From positions 1-60,034 of the IMG/VR virus record IMGVR_UViG_3300049215_000182: 60,034 nt of DNA; one strand, written 5' to 3'. Under the pieces are notes generated by a model. The model had not been told where the DNA came from and ran no database searches. It saw only the letters and a list, made by a program, of their open reading frames with translations. Positions 1 through 6,820 of the stretch are shown here, piece after piece. The translations under genes were made by a program, and so were the position numbers. The stretch is from a virus. How positions within the stretch are numbered: the first letter of the stretch is position 1; every line of letters begins with the position of its first letter.

Positions 1-54
1 TTGACTTTGTTGACTTTGTCGCCTTTGTTGACTTTGTTGACTTTGTCGCCTTTG
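1..54. repeat. 27-bp tandem repeat, two exact copies
   Basis: Positions 1-27 and 28-54 are identical. Each unit is itself built from TTGACTTTG and TCGCCTTTG sub-units. The first copy begins at the window edge, so the array may be longer in the intact molecule. Confidence 0.9.
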
Positions 55-143
55 TTGTGGAGCAAGAGGTAGGCCGGTCCATTATGCCAAAGAGTCTGAT
101 CGACTGGTCCAATGAGAGGAGTCTGATAGGCTGTGCCATGTTA

Positions 144-333
144 GGACTAGTCCCAAGGCCAAGGCCAAGGCCCTGTCTGGACTGGTCCGTCTGGTCCGTC
201 TGGTCCAACCGGCTGGTCTCTGCCCTGCCACACTGTTATTGGCGGGCGGCCGGTTGCGGTGAAACTAAATCGGTCCAACGCAGCTCGGACCTGTCTGGAC
301 TAGTCCGAACAGGGGCCGGTCGGGGACTAGTCC
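144..333. repeat. Cluster of GGACTAGTCC palindromes (operator-like)
   Basis: The perfect 10-bp palindrome GGACTAGTCC occurs at 144-153, 297-306 and 324-333. A near match, GGACTGGTCC, lies at 179-188, amid repeated CTGGTCC units. Repeated symmetric sites in a gene-free control region suggest binding sites for a dimeric protein. No binding protein can be assigned. Confidence 0.5.
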
Positions 334-340
334 GAACTGT

Positions 341-370
341 TTGGAACGGTTTGGAACGGTTTGGAACGGT
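341..370. repeat. 10-bp tandem repeat, three copies
   Basis: The unit TTGGAACGGT is repeated exactly at 341-350, 351-360 and 361-370. It lies between the palindrome cluster and the AT-rich inverted repeat. Confidence 0.9.
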
Positions 371-432
371 TTGTATACAAAGTGTAGGCCCGTGAGCACA
401 TTGTTTTACATTGTATTACATGTGTAGTCAAA

Positions 433-702
433 AAAAAGGGTTATCGATTTTGAGCAAACATGCTCAACAAGATGTTAAAATTTATATCCTACTACCTACC
501 CTGCACTGTTGGCCGAAAAAATTGAGGGTAGGAACTAAATCCAAATTGAGGATGTGGACTTAAAACCTACATCCAAATTGAGGTAAGAACTACATCCAAA
601 ATGAGGGCGATATCACAGTTTTGATTATTGCCAAATTTAGGCAAAGGCTATTCATTTTAACATCTTGTTGTCTCAGTTTTACCATAATTTGTAACCCTTT
701 TT
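433..702. repeat. Large inverted repeat enclosing iteron-like repeats; origin candidate
   Basis: Two pairs of perfect arms face each other. The 11-bp arm 433-443 pairs with 692-702, and the 17-bp arm 465-481 pairs with 654-670. The gap between the arms is 21 bp on each side, so these are parts of one imperfect inverted repeat of about 49 bp per side. The AT-rich interior holds AAATTGAGG-type direct repeats starting at 519, 543, 575 and 598, with a weaker copy at 633, spaced about 23-35 bp. AT-rich iterons inside an inverted repeat are typical of replication origins or multi-operator regions. The function is inferred. Confidence 0.5.
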
Positions 703-710
703 CTACTCAA

Positions 711-808
711 ACAAAGTAGAACAAAGTAGAACAATCCATAAACTTGTATAAACTAAAAGCAAAGCATAGCAAAGCAGCGCAAAGCAGCGCATAGCAGCGC
801 AAAGCAGA
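711..808. repeat. Short tandem repeats (ACAAAGTAGA x2; AAAGCAGCGC-type x5)
   Basis: ACAAAGTAGA occurs twice in tandem at 711-730. A degenerate 10-bp unit related to AAAGCAGCGC is repeated about five times at 761-808. No gene is encoded here. The repeats lie between the inverted repeat and promoter 889-917. Confidence 0.8.
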
Positions 809-888
809 GTAACACACAAACCGTTCTAAACAAACATTTCTTTTCTTCATCATGTACAAAATTTTAGGCCCGACTATCATTTTGACTA

Positions 889-917
889 TTGATTGCCCCA
901 AAAGTCTCCTATATAAT
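889..917 (+). promoter_or_regulatory. Sigma70-type promoter P1
   Basis: The -35 box TTGATT (889-894) is separated by 17 bp from a perfect -10 box TATAAT (912-917). Transcription should start near 924, about 50 nt before the first gene at 977. It is one of nine closely similar promoters in the left arm. The transcribed leader contains a GCAACA-type repeat (927-963). Confidence 0.8.
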
Positions 918-976
918 CATCTTGTAGCAACAGCAGTAGCAACAGCAACAGCAACAGCAACAGAGCCCTAAATCAA

Positions 977-2155
977 ATGCCCTATATGTACAGCAATACG
1001 GATCCCACCGTTGGACCGGGTTACCCTACCAGAGCAGAACTGGAGAAGCAGCGAGATCCCAAACACCCCTTACTGTATGCCAAGATACCTGACACCACTT
1101 TGCCATACTGGGCTTCAACTGATGGTGAGGTCCTGCGAGACAGCCAACTATTCAGAGACGACCAGACACGACGCGTCAAACCTACAATAAACCACGGTGG
1201 GTACCGGATAGTTTCCATAGACTCAAAACAAGTCCCCTTAGCGCGTGTCATCCTAACCACATTTCGTGGTCCACCTATGGTAAAATGCCATGTGAGCTAC
1301 AAGGTAAGCGACAGGTTCAAACTCTGTAACCTGGAAAATTTGAGCTGGAACGACCCTTTACAGGGTATCCAACACGATACAGCCTTCGAGATTGCTACGG
1401 CACACACCACACATGGCGTCCCGTTAGCTCAAATCGCACGTCACTTCGGTATTCCTGGTAAGATATGCAAGGAAATCATATACATCGCCACAACAGGCAA
1501 TCTAACCAACTACTTTAACCAAACCTACATCATCCCAGGTGGTCTATACACCGAGCCTCACAGCAGCGAAGAGTACAGGACTCCCTACAAATCCATTGCA
1601 GAGGCATGGCAAGAAGGTAATTACGACGATCCCTCAAAAGTGAGCTCATTGATCGAACCCTACACCAACCAACGTGCAAACCAATTGGAAAGCTCCGACG
1701 AATTCCCGAATATGTCATACTCCGAAGTAAACATTGGCATCATGATGGACATCATCCGCATCTCGCCAAGACCTCACTTAGGTTACTACCGCATTTTTGA
1801 CCATCTACAGCAAAACTATCCAAAGATCCAACAGCTTATGAGCACGTATCGCGCTCTCCCAATAACTCAGCACGACAATCAAGCACAACAAGACCCAAAC
1901 CAGAAAAGAGCACACCGACGTCGCTTAGAGCTGTACATCACGATCGAGTCAGATACAGTGCTCTACCAGAATGCGTACAAAGCCTACACAAGCACAATGC
2001 CCTTCCATGAATTCCTCCAAAAACAGAGGCTCCAAGACATTGACAACCCAAGCCCTCGCGACAACTACTACGAACGTATCTCCATCCCTTGGGACGAAAA
2101 CGGGAACGACATCCCTAACAAACCCTTCAATTACTTCAACCTGCAGATGCTCTGA
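977..2155 (+). CDS. NUMOD4/HNH-like protein with helix-turn-helix segment
   Basis: This 392-residue protein has an N-terminal half that follows the layout of phage NUMOD4-HNH proteins. A WASTDGEVLR segment is followed by KPTINHGGYRIV and then a CHVSY...NLENLSW segment, which corresponds to the usual H-x-D-x-N...NLEW core. The core is altered: only one His remains and the last Asn/His motif is not obvious, so cleavage activity is doubtful. Around residues 137-165, TTHGVPLAQIARHFGIPGK looks like a helix-turn-helix. The C-terminal 200 residues are not recognised. It is first in the rightward block, under promoter P1. No Shine-Dalgarno is seen before ATG 977; an in-frame ATG lies at 989. It resembles its neighbour at 2188, so the two look like diverged paralogues. 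A regulatory or DNA-binding role is inferred. Confidence 0.75.
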   Translation: MPYMYSNTDPTVGPGYPTRAELEKQRDPKHPLLYAKIPDTTLPYWASTDGEVLRDSQLFRDDQTRRVKPTINHGGYRIVSIDSKQVPLARVILTTFRGPPMVKCHVSYKVSDRFKLCNLENLSWNDPLQGIQHDTAFEIATAHTTHGVPLAQIARHFGIPGKICKEIIYIATTGNLTNYFNQTYIIPGGLYTEPHSSEEYRTPYKSIAEAWQEGNYDDPSKVSSLIEPYTNQRANQLESSDEFPNMSYSEVNIGIMMDIIRISPRPHLGYYRIFDHLQQNYPKIQQLMSTYRALPITQHDNQAQQDPNQKRAHRRRLELYITIESDTVLYQNAYKAYTSTMPFHEFLQKQRLQDIDNPSPRDNYYERISIPWDENGNDIPNKPFNYFNLQML

Positions 2156-2187
2156 CCAGCACACACACCACACACACACCACACACC

Positions 2188-2940
2188 ATGACAAAGAAAC
2201 GGGACTACTCACAGCGCCGCAGCAACAACGGCGAGATTATGACCCATCTCACTTGGCCATTTAAGCGTCTTGGCTTTAACTACAGAGACCTCCCAGACCC
2301 ATCTCTGTTGGGCTGCTACCTTGTTTGCGATGGTGGTTGGTTCGTGGACATGCGCCCATTACCAAGCGGCTACGAGCTCTTAGGCACAACGCCATTAGGC
2401 AAATTGAACTATGTCATACCCATCATAGACAAAGACGGCATCAGACAAAACAATATGCAGCGGGACCGTACAATCCTCATGCTGTTCGGCCCCAAAGACG
2501 AAACCCAATACGCCATAACCAACCAACTGTATTGTAAGCACCGTGACAATGACCCCTCTAACGGCCATATCGACAACCTTTACTGGGACATCCCAATCAA
2601 GCGCCAAAAAGAGGCGGTTGACGATATCCTACGTCGTCGCAAACAAAAAACACCAGCCTCCCAAATAGCCGACGATTTAGACATCCCAGTCACTACAGTG
2701 AACAACGCCATATATCAGCCTAGCACGGTCATTGGTCACGAGAGCAAATGGTCTCCAAGCCATTTGCTCCTTATCAACACATATCGCCAGCAGCAAAGGC
2801 AAAGCGCAGACACATTCGCCCCTTTGCCAGACCTCACCGACGAACAGATCCTAGGCATAGAAAATAAACCAAAGGGCACACAAAGCCCAAAGGGCACACA
2901 AAGCCCAACAAAAGAGGATAAGCCCGGGCGCGCTGACTGA
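2188..2940 (+). CDS. NUMOD4/HNH-like protein with C-terminal helix-turn-helix
   Basis: This 250-residue protein has the same architecture as the gene at 977. A GKLNYVIPIIDKDG strand region leads into a better-kept HNH-like core at about residues 113-133: CKHRDNDPSNGHIDNLYW. A helix-turn-helix follows (TPASQIADDLDIPVTTVNNA). The core keeps a His, Asp and NL.W signature, but the final catalytic Asn/His motif is not evident. The C-terminus carries a short tandem repeat, GTQSPKGTQSP, mirrored in the DNA at about 2874-2907. The start follows a CA-rich repeat and has no Shine-Dalgarno, as for the preceding gene. Homing-endonuclease relative or transcription regulator are both possible. Confidence 0.75.
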   Translation: MTKKRDYSQRRSNNGEIMTHLTWPFKRLGFNYRDLPDPSLLGCYLVCDGGWFVDMRPLPSGYELLGTTPLGKLNYVIPIIDKDGIRQNNMQRDRTILMLFGPKDETQYAITNQLYCKHRDNDPSNGHIDNLYWDIPIKRQKEAVDDILRRRKQKTPASQIADDLDIPVTTVNNAIYQPSTVIGHESKWSPSHLLLINTYRQQQRQSADTFAPLPDLTDEQILGIENKPKGTQSPKGTQSPTKEDKPGRAD

Positions 2941-2982
2941 GGCAGGGCCAAGACAAAGTGACAACAGGTAGGTCTTAACCGA

Positions 2983-3016
2983 CCAAGCGCTTCGCGCTTA
3001 CTCGTGCCCCCGTCAA
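2983..3016 (+). repeat. Dispersed repeat B, copy 1
   Basis: This GC-rich element begins CCAAGCGCTTCGCGCT and ends CCCCCGTCAA. Near-identical copies lie on the - strand at 33433-33467 and 46914-46942, with partial copies at 6019-6052 and near 59886. The GCGCTTCGCGC core folds back on itself, and in this copy the end forms a CCCCGT/ACGGGG hairpin that could act as a terminator for the gene ending at 2940. It lies in the gap before promoter P2. Confidence 0.7.
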
Positions 3017-3065
3017 CGGGGCGAATCTCAAAAAAGAGAATCTTGAGCGCACATCATTTGGACAC

Positions 3066-3095
3066 TTGATTACCTTCTAGTGTCTATTATATAAT
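3066..3095 (+). promoter_or_regulatory. Sigma70-type promoter P2
   Basis: TTGATT (3066-3071), an 18-bp spacer and TATAAT (3090-3095). It drives the gene at 3127. The text after the -10 box (ATAATCATCTTG) is identical to that after P1, so the start-site region is conserved as well. Confidence 0.8.
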
Positions 3096-3126
3096 CATCT
3101 TGTTGCACTCAAACAAAGGAACACAG

Positions 3127-3495
3127 ATGCCCACAAACAGTGACGCGTTCGAGGAGCTCCAACAGGCCATGAGAGTAGGTGAGGAGTCACATCAGTTCCT
3201 GGAAAAGATCGGGAGTGCTATTGAGCAGCACTCCCGAACACTGGGAATGCCGATCAGAGTGATCTTCGCACCAGCTCCCTCAGACCCCCAGCAACAACTG
3301 AAGGATATGTCGCCCGATATGCAACTGAAGGCATTAGATGCCATAGGCTGCATCATGAATCTCCTAACCAATGACATCGACCATATGATCATGTCCTTGA
3401 AGGAGACTCAGTTCCGGATGCTCAAAGCCAAATTACACAAAGGCCTATTTGAAGATCCCCCGAGCGCACCAGATCACAATATCGACAAAATTTAA
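3127..3495 (+). CDS. Hypothetical protein, helical (122 aa)
   Basis: No family is recognised. The protein looks all-helical and hydrophilic, with MRVGEESHQFLEKIGSAIEQ near the start and a central region rich in Met and Leu (DMQLKALDAIGCIMNLL). ATG 3127 is chosen because it follows AAAGGA at a good distance. An upstream in-frame ATG at 3100 lies almost on the expected transcription start of P2 and is unlikely to be used. It forms a single-gene unit between P2 and P3. As an isolated early gene it could be a host-takeover factor, but nothing in the sequence shows this. Confidence 0.75.
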   Translation: MPTNSDAFEELQQAMRVGEESHQFLEKIGSAIEQHSRTLGMPIRVIFAPAPSDPQQQLKDMSPDMQLKALDAIGCIMNLLTNDIDHMIMSLKETQFRMLKAKLHKGLFEDPPSAPDHNIDKI

Positions 3496-3519
3496 TTTCG
3501 CGGCCCATCATTTTACCAC

Positions 3520-3549
3520 TTGCTACCCTCTAGAGTCATCCGCTATTAT
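3520..3549 (+). promoter_or_regulatory. Sigma70-type promoter P3
   Basis: TTGCTA (3520-3525), an 18-bp spacer and TATTAT (3544-3549): a weaker relative of the other promoters. It is preceded by ATCATTTTACCACTTG, which matches the upstream text of P1, P5 and P8. The transcript would include a 37-codon open frame (3575-3688) that overlaps the start of the gene at 3628 out of frame, a possible leader peptide. Confidence 0.65.
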
Positions 3550-3627
3550 ACTCATGTAAGAGAGAAGAACACAGATGTCTCTCGAGCACATAACTCATAG
3601 GCTTAACAGTAACCAAGGAGACAGACC

Positions 3628-4164
3628 GTGGGTAAGTACAATCACAAAGACAACGGCCTCACCGTTGATCTGCGTAAAGTCGACATGAAAGAGGTCGAGC
3701 AGGAGGCGCTGGTCGACGAGATGATGGCGGACGCAGAAGAGCACGGCATCGTCGTCAGCGACATCGTCGCAAAGATACCTGAAGGGTGGGGCGAGATCGA
3801 CACGACAAGCGATCAGCAGGCGGCAGCAGTCACGAATCTCGAGGGAATCAAGACAACGAGCGCACCAAAGGCGTCGGCAGTCAGTGCTGAGCTGCAGGCC
3901 TATCTCGATACGCTGCCAACGAAGAGCGCCAAGATTCGTCACATGAACTCTCTCGGCTTTCGGCGCGCTCAGATCGCCAATCATCTGGGCATCATCTACC
4001 AGCACGTGCGCAACGTGCTCACGCAGGAGGTCAAGCGTCCACGCAACTCTGTAGAGAAGCAGATGCAGCCAGTACAGCAGATGGCGACAAGCCAGAATGT
4101 GGTGCCAGAGGAGATAGCGATCAACGAAGGCTCGTGTGAGCCGCAGATGCGTATCTACGGCTAA
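3628..4164 (+). CDS. Hypothetical DNA-binding-like protein with HTH (178 aa)
   Basis: GTG 3628 is the start: AAGGAG stands 8 nt upstream, and no better in-frame start is present. Residues 1-75 are acidic. At about 118-140 the segment LGFRRAQIANHLGIIYQHVRNV reads as a helix-turn-helix followed by a basic stretch (KRPRN). This suggests a small transcription regulator or a recombinase-like DNA-binding domain without a catalytic part. The gene is followed directly by a strong intrinsic terminator. Codon use appears more GC-rich than that of its neighbours. A full-length antisense frame opposite it is a by-product of this codon use. Confidence 0.75.
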   Translation: MGKYNHKDNGLTVDLRKVDMKEVEQEALVDEMMADAEEHGIVVSDIVAKIPEGWGEIDTTSDQQAAAVTNLEGIKTTSAPKASAVSAELQAYLDTLPTKSAKIRHMNSLGFRRAQIANHLGIIYQHVRNVLTQEVKRPRNSVEKQMQPVQQMATSQNVVPEEIAINEGSCEPQMRIYG

Positions 4165-4174
4165 CAAACTAAGG

Positions 4175-4214
4175 GATGAGCACCTAACCCCTATAGTTAA
4201 GTGCTCATCTTTTT
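4175..4214 (+). terminator. Intrinsic terminator after 3628 gene
   Basis: A 9-bp perfect stem GATGAGCAC/GTGCTCATC (4175-4183 with 4201-4209), with further pairing inside the loop, is followed by five T. It ends the P3 transcript just before promoter P4. Confidence 0.9.
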
Positions 4215-4229
4215 ACCTTATTTTGCCTA

Positions 4230-4259
4230 TTGAGACTATAGATTGTCATCAGCTATAAT
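4230..4259 (+). promoter_or_regulatory. Sigma70-type promoter P4
   Basis: TTGAGA (4230-4235), an 18-bp spacer and TATAAT (4254-4259). It starts the long run of small genes from 4292 to 7809, which are packed with overlaps and have no other clear promoter. Confidence 0.8.
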
Positions 4260-4291
4260 AACACCATACGAAACAGAGAGGAGAGGAGCTC

Positions 4292-4489
4292 GTGATGAAT
4301 AAATACTTCAACACACTGACAGATGAGCAACATGACAAGATCATAGAATATCTGGTCGATGGCAACGATCCCTACGATTTGGCAGCACAGCTCATGGAGC
4401 TGCTACCAGACGATAAGTTGAAGCAAATCGTCAAGCACATCGAGATGCTCAGGATAGATCACAACGAGGACAGGGAAGAGGATATCTAA
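4292..4489 (+). CDS. Hypothetical small acidic protein (65 aa)
   Basis: It is short, acidic and helical, with no recognised domain. It starts at GTG 4292 or at the adjacent ATG 4295; a strong GAGGAG lies 6-9 nt upstream of either. It is the first gene of the P4 transcript and is followed after one base by the next gene, so the two are probably translated together. Small acidic proteins of this kind in phage early regions are often host-modifying or DNA-mimic proteins, but no evidence for that is visible here. Confidence 0.7.
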   Translation: MMNKYFNTLTDEQHDKIIEYLVDGNDPYDLAAQLMELLPDDKLKQIVKHIEMLRIDHNEDREEDI

Positions 4490-4490
4490 C

Positions 4491-4865
4491 ATGCTGAACT
4501 CAGCAACCCTTCGCACTCGCGGTGCGGATTTTGATCTGAAGGCAACAATGCACAAAGTCATTATGGATACAGCTATGAAGGTCTATCACAAGTCAGACCA
4601 GTATAGATGCGAAGATGAGTGCTTTACAGTCTACAACGACGGTGCGATCTGGCATTCATATGATCGCGGCCCTTCGGGCAAAGAGGATTTCAGACAGTGT
4701 GAAGAAGTGCTTGCACCTTACGGACACAGAAAACTGGGCAAAATACTCTGGCCAGCTGAAGTATTTCCAATTCAGACATCATACGTCGGATTCCAACTTG
4801 GCTGCATTTACGTTGGGAGTCTGGAGACGGCACAGAATTTCGTCAAGATGATGCTAGAGGGGTAG
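4491..4865 (+). CDS. Hypothetical protein (124 aa)
   Basis: No family is recognised. It appears to be a mixed alpha/beta soluble protein with the short motif YRCEDECFTVYNDGAIWHSY near the middle. It starts one base after the stop of the previous gene, indicating translational coupling, and lies in the P4 operon before a small membrane protein. Confidence 0.7.
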   Translation: MLNSATLRTRGADFDLKATMHKVIMDTAMKVYHKSDQYRCEDECFTVYNDGAIWHSYDRGPSGKEDFRQCEEVLAPYGHRKLGKILWPAEVFPIQTSYVGFQLGCIYVGSLETAQNFVKMMLEG

Positions 4866-4877
4866 AAGGAGAAAGCA

Positions 4878-5078
4878 ATGCAATCACAAGCATCTTTGTC
4901 ATACTGCACTATGTATCCACCAGTAAGCTGGTTCTTATGGGGTGCATGCGCAATGCTGATTGCGATAATCATCAGCGCGTTCATAACGAGCGTCATCATG
5001 CACTACATACGCACAAGTATCAGGCGAAGACGAGGTCTGCGTGGGTATTACAGATTACCAGGGTTCAAGAAAGACTAA
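4878..5078 (+). CDS. Small single-pass membrane protein (66 aa)
   Basis: A hydrophobic segment at about residues 17-42 (WFLWGACAMLIAIIISAFIT) is followed by a strongly basic tail (RTSIRRRRGLRG). This predicts one membrane span with the basic C-terminus in the cytoplasm. AAGGAG lies 7 nt before ATG 4878. Its role is unknown; such proteins in early phage operons can block superinfection or alter the host membrane. Confidence 0.75.
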   Translation: MQSQASLSYCTMYPPVSWFLWGACAMLIAIIISAFITSVIMHYIRTSIRRRRGLRGYYRLPGFKKD

Positions 5079-5187
5079 CACTAACCACCAACACATCTGT
5101 AAGGGCTCAAGCTGCATATGGTAGCTTGTAGCCTTTACACATGCATTGGGCATGAACTCACACAGCAACTACAGAAAGAGTAGCAGG

Positions 5188-5412
5188 ATGTCAAATGTAT
5201 TGAAGGTTGAGTTCATCTTGTGTCAGGAACGAAGAGACTCAGTAGTGTACGAAGAGGTTCGGGATGGTATGATGCTGACAGGTGGGCTGGCAGGCGGTCT
5301 GGAAGCAGTCATAGGTATACTTGCTATCAAGAAGAGTCACATGCCCTTATCTCGGCGTGATAGCACATGGCCAATAAGGATCACAGTGACGATCGAAGAG
5401 GATGGGGTCTAA
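5188..5412 (+). CDS. Hypothetical protein (74 aa)
   Basis: The chosen start ATG 5188 follows AAAGAG at 7 nt. In-frame TTG 5146 and ATG 5152 upstream lack a ribosome site, and the residues they would add look random. The protein begins MSNVLKVEFILCQERRD and contains a Gly-rich stretch (LTGGLAGGLEAVIGI) that could pack as a short hydrophobic helix. No family is recognised. Its end overlaps the next gene by 11 nt. The 5079-5145 gap upstream contains an imperfect hairpin (AGGGCT...AGCCTT). Confidence 0.6.
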   Translation: MSNVLKVEFILCQERRDSVVYEEVRDGMMLTGGLAGGLEAVIGILAIKKSHMPLSRRDSTWPIRITVTIEEDGV

Positions 5413-5836
5413 GCTGATCATGGGCAAGAATGCATTAACAGCAGCTGACTTAGCTAAGATGCCTTTACATGTGCAGCAGGCTATCGCGGCACAGCTCGAT
5501 GCTCAGAGTGTCCAACAGAACGTCAACACATATGCACGCCGGATACATACAAAGTCTAGCGGTGTACGACGAACGCATGTTCAGCATACCAAGGAAGAAC
5601 TACTAGAGCTGGAGAAACAACGCTTGGCGGCGTTATTTTCAACCAACGAGTACGGGTGGAAAACGCCAGCAGCTGACGTAACGTGGATGGTGATCAAACA
5701 GGCGGAGAAAAGCGCAGGGAAGAAAGGTGCAGGCTATTACGTGTTCATGGCATGTACTTTCTTGACTCTGGGCTTCTTGGCTCTGATGATGTCATCACAC
5801 CATCAGGCAAGTTTTCACGGAGGGCTCTTCAAATGA
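5402..5836 (+). CDS. Hypothetical C-terminally anchored protein (144 aa)
   Basis: The N-terminal part is helical and charged (AADLAKMPLHVQQAIAAQLD; EELLELEKQRLAALF). A single hydrophobic segment lies close to the C-terminus (YYVFMACTFLTLGFLALMM), so the protein is probably tail-anchored in the membrane facing the cytoplasm. It overlaps the previous gene; an alternative in-frame ATG lies at 5420. Its stop overlaps the next start as ATGA, so the pair of membrane proteins is likely made together. No family is recognised. Confidence 0.65.
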   Translation: MGSKLIMGKNALTAADLAKMPLHVQQAIAAQLDAQSVQQNVNTYARRIHTKSSGVRRTHVQHTKEELLELEKQRLAALFSTNEYGWKTPAADVTWMVIKQAEKSAGKKGAGYYVFMACTFLTLGFLALMMSSHHQASFHGGLFK

Positions 5837-6177
5837 GCCCTGATGAACTTACTCTAACGTTGCTGGCAAAGTCCTCAGGTGATCTCCATGCGGTCTACAT
5901 GCTTGGTCGCCAAGTAGTGATCCAGGCAGCCTGTCTCACTACTACGGTATTTGCAGGCATAACACGCGCGCAAGTTGCAATTCCAAGTCCAAAAGCAAGG
6001 GTTCCAATTCCAAGGGTTCCAAGCGCTTCGCGCTGCTTTCGGCGCCCGCCAATCACGTTTCGATCGGCACTATTGCTGGTAATGTTCCTCTCCACAGGAT
6101 TCAGCATCTACCAGGCTCTCAATATCTGGGACGCGAACCTGCTCCCAGGTAAGTTTCTCCTCCAACACCTACAGTAA
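5833..6177 (+). CDS. Small membrane protein, two predicted spans (114 aa)
   Basis: ATG 5833 overlaps the stop of the previous gene (ATGA). There are two hydrophobic segments: VVIQAACLTTTVFAGI near residue 30 and SALLLVMFLSTGFSIY near residue 85. Between them lies a basic, Pro-rich stretch encoded by a partial copy of dispersed repeat B (6019-6052) and by short GTTCCAA repeats just before it. The connecting loop therefore seems to have been altered by repeat insertion. Function unknown. Confidence 0.65.
   Translation: MSPDELTLTLLAKSSGDLHAVYMLGRQVVIQAACLTTTVFAGITRAQVAIPSPKARVPIPRVPSASRCFRRPPITFRSALLLVMFLSTGFSIYQALNIWDANLLPGKFLLQHLQ
6019..6052 (+). repeat. Dispersed repeat B, partial copy inside a gene
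   Basis: It shares GGTTCCAAGCGCTTCGCGCT with the copy near 33467 and then diverges, ending GCCCGCCAA where the full copies end CCCCCGTCAA. It is translated in frame within the membrane-protein gene 5833-6177. Confidence 0.55.
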
Positions 6178-6198
6178 CAACAGCAGAAAGAGTCTATC

Positions 6199-6765
6199 AT
6201 GGAACTCAGCCAAGAGGCGATCGAAGAAGGCATCATCTGCAAAGTCGCCGACGAGATGATACATAGTGCTGATATGAGGAAGAGAATACAGCATGCCGTA
6301 GATGAACGAATCGACAAACTATTCCAGACTGTCGCTAACGCACAGATCACGAGAGCAGTGGAGGAGGCAATCAAACAGAGCTTCGAGCGCGAATTTTGCC
6401 GCGTCGATAGTTTTGGTCAGCAAGTCGGTAAGACTACGACCATCCGAAAGGAATTGGAAATCCTCATTGGTGACTACTGGAATACTAAGGTAGATAAGCA
6501 AGGTAAGCCATGCACTTCTTACTCCAGCAGCATAACTCGAGCTGAATATATCATGACTAAACTTGTTGCTGCAGACTTCGAAGGGGAGATGAAGCAACAC
6601 GTCATCAACATAGGCAGTTCACTAAAAGACAAACTTAGGAGTGAGTTGCATGAGACTGTTGACAAGCTCCTAAGTGAAGTCTTCCATGTACGTTCAAAAG
6701 GAGACAACACCACCAATCAAATGGACAAGAGCCTCATACATCCTAACCAGAAAGGAGACGTGTAA
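6199..6765 (+). CDS. Hypothetical helical protein (188 aa)
   Basis: It is mostly amphipathic helix and may form a coiled coil; examples are EEGIICKVADEMIHSADMRK and QHAVDERIDKLFQTVANAQ. No known domain is recognised. The internal segment SYSSSITRAEYIMTKLV could be a short ordered motif. It starts at ATG 6199 after GAAAGAG. Its end overlaps the start of a 15-codon mini-gene (TAATG), and AAAGGAG lies just inside its 3' end. Confidence 0.7.
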   Translation: MELSQEAIEEGIICKVADEMIHSADMRKRIQHAVDERIDKLFQTVANAQITRAVEEAIKQSFEREFCRVDSFGQQVGKTTTIRKELEILIGDYWNTKVDKQGKPCTSYSSSITRAEYIMTKLVAADFEGEMKQHVINIGSSLKDKLRSELHETVDKLLSEVFHVRSKGDNTTNQMDKSLIHPNQKGDV

Positions 6766-6812
6766 TGGGTATTGAGCAAGTCTACGATAAGAAGAGGGAA
6801 CAGGAGAGGTAA
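6765..6812 (+). CDS. 15-residue mini-ORF with strong ribosome site
   Basis: ATG 6765 overlaps the TAA of the previous gene and follows AAAGGAG at 7-8 nt, an ideal ribosome site. It encodes a short charged peptide (MGIEQVYDKKREQER) and stops just before the next gene, whose own ribosome site (AGGAGAGG) lies inside the mini-ORF. It may serve only to hand ribosomes on to 6821; a functional peptide is possible but unproven. Confidence 0.4.
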   Translation: MGIEQVYDKKREQER

Positions 6813-6820
6813 TAACAATC

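Larger units (their letters stand above)
1..976. other. Non-coding, repeat-rich control region at the left end
   Basis: No credible gene is seen before position 977. The one open frame on the + strand (57-395) is made of simple repeats rich in Arg, Pro, Trp and Ser and has no ribosome site. The stretch holds a 27-bp tandem repeat, several GGACTAGTCC palindromes, 10-bp tandem repeats, an AT-rich inverted repeat with iteron-like units, purine-rich 10-bp repeats and a GCAACA tract next to the first promoter. If the genome is circular, this region together with 59881-60034 separates the two divergent gene blocks and is where an origin, operators and the structural-gene promoter would be expected. 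That role is inferred. Confidence 0.7.

Noticed and set aside
57-395. 112-codon open frame at the left end
   Set aside because: It is built from tandem repeats, has skewed composition (Arg, Pro, Trp, Ser) and no ribosome site.
707-901. 64-codon frame on the - strand
   Set aside because: It overlies the AAAGCAGCGC repeats and the P1 promoter; its Ala/Leu/Cys runs come from the repeats.
1-976. CRISPR array or phage mini-array
   Set aside because: The repeats are short, tandem or unevenly spaced, without unique spacers of constant length.
3575-3688. 37-codon frame between P3 and gene 3628
   Set aside because: Its ribosome site (AGAGAAG) is modest and the peptide looks random; kept only as a possible leader peptide in the P3 entry.
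3595-4167. 190-codon antisense frame opposite gene 3628
   Set aside because: The + strand gene has a promoter, a ribosome site and a terminator. The antisense frame has none and arises from codon bias.
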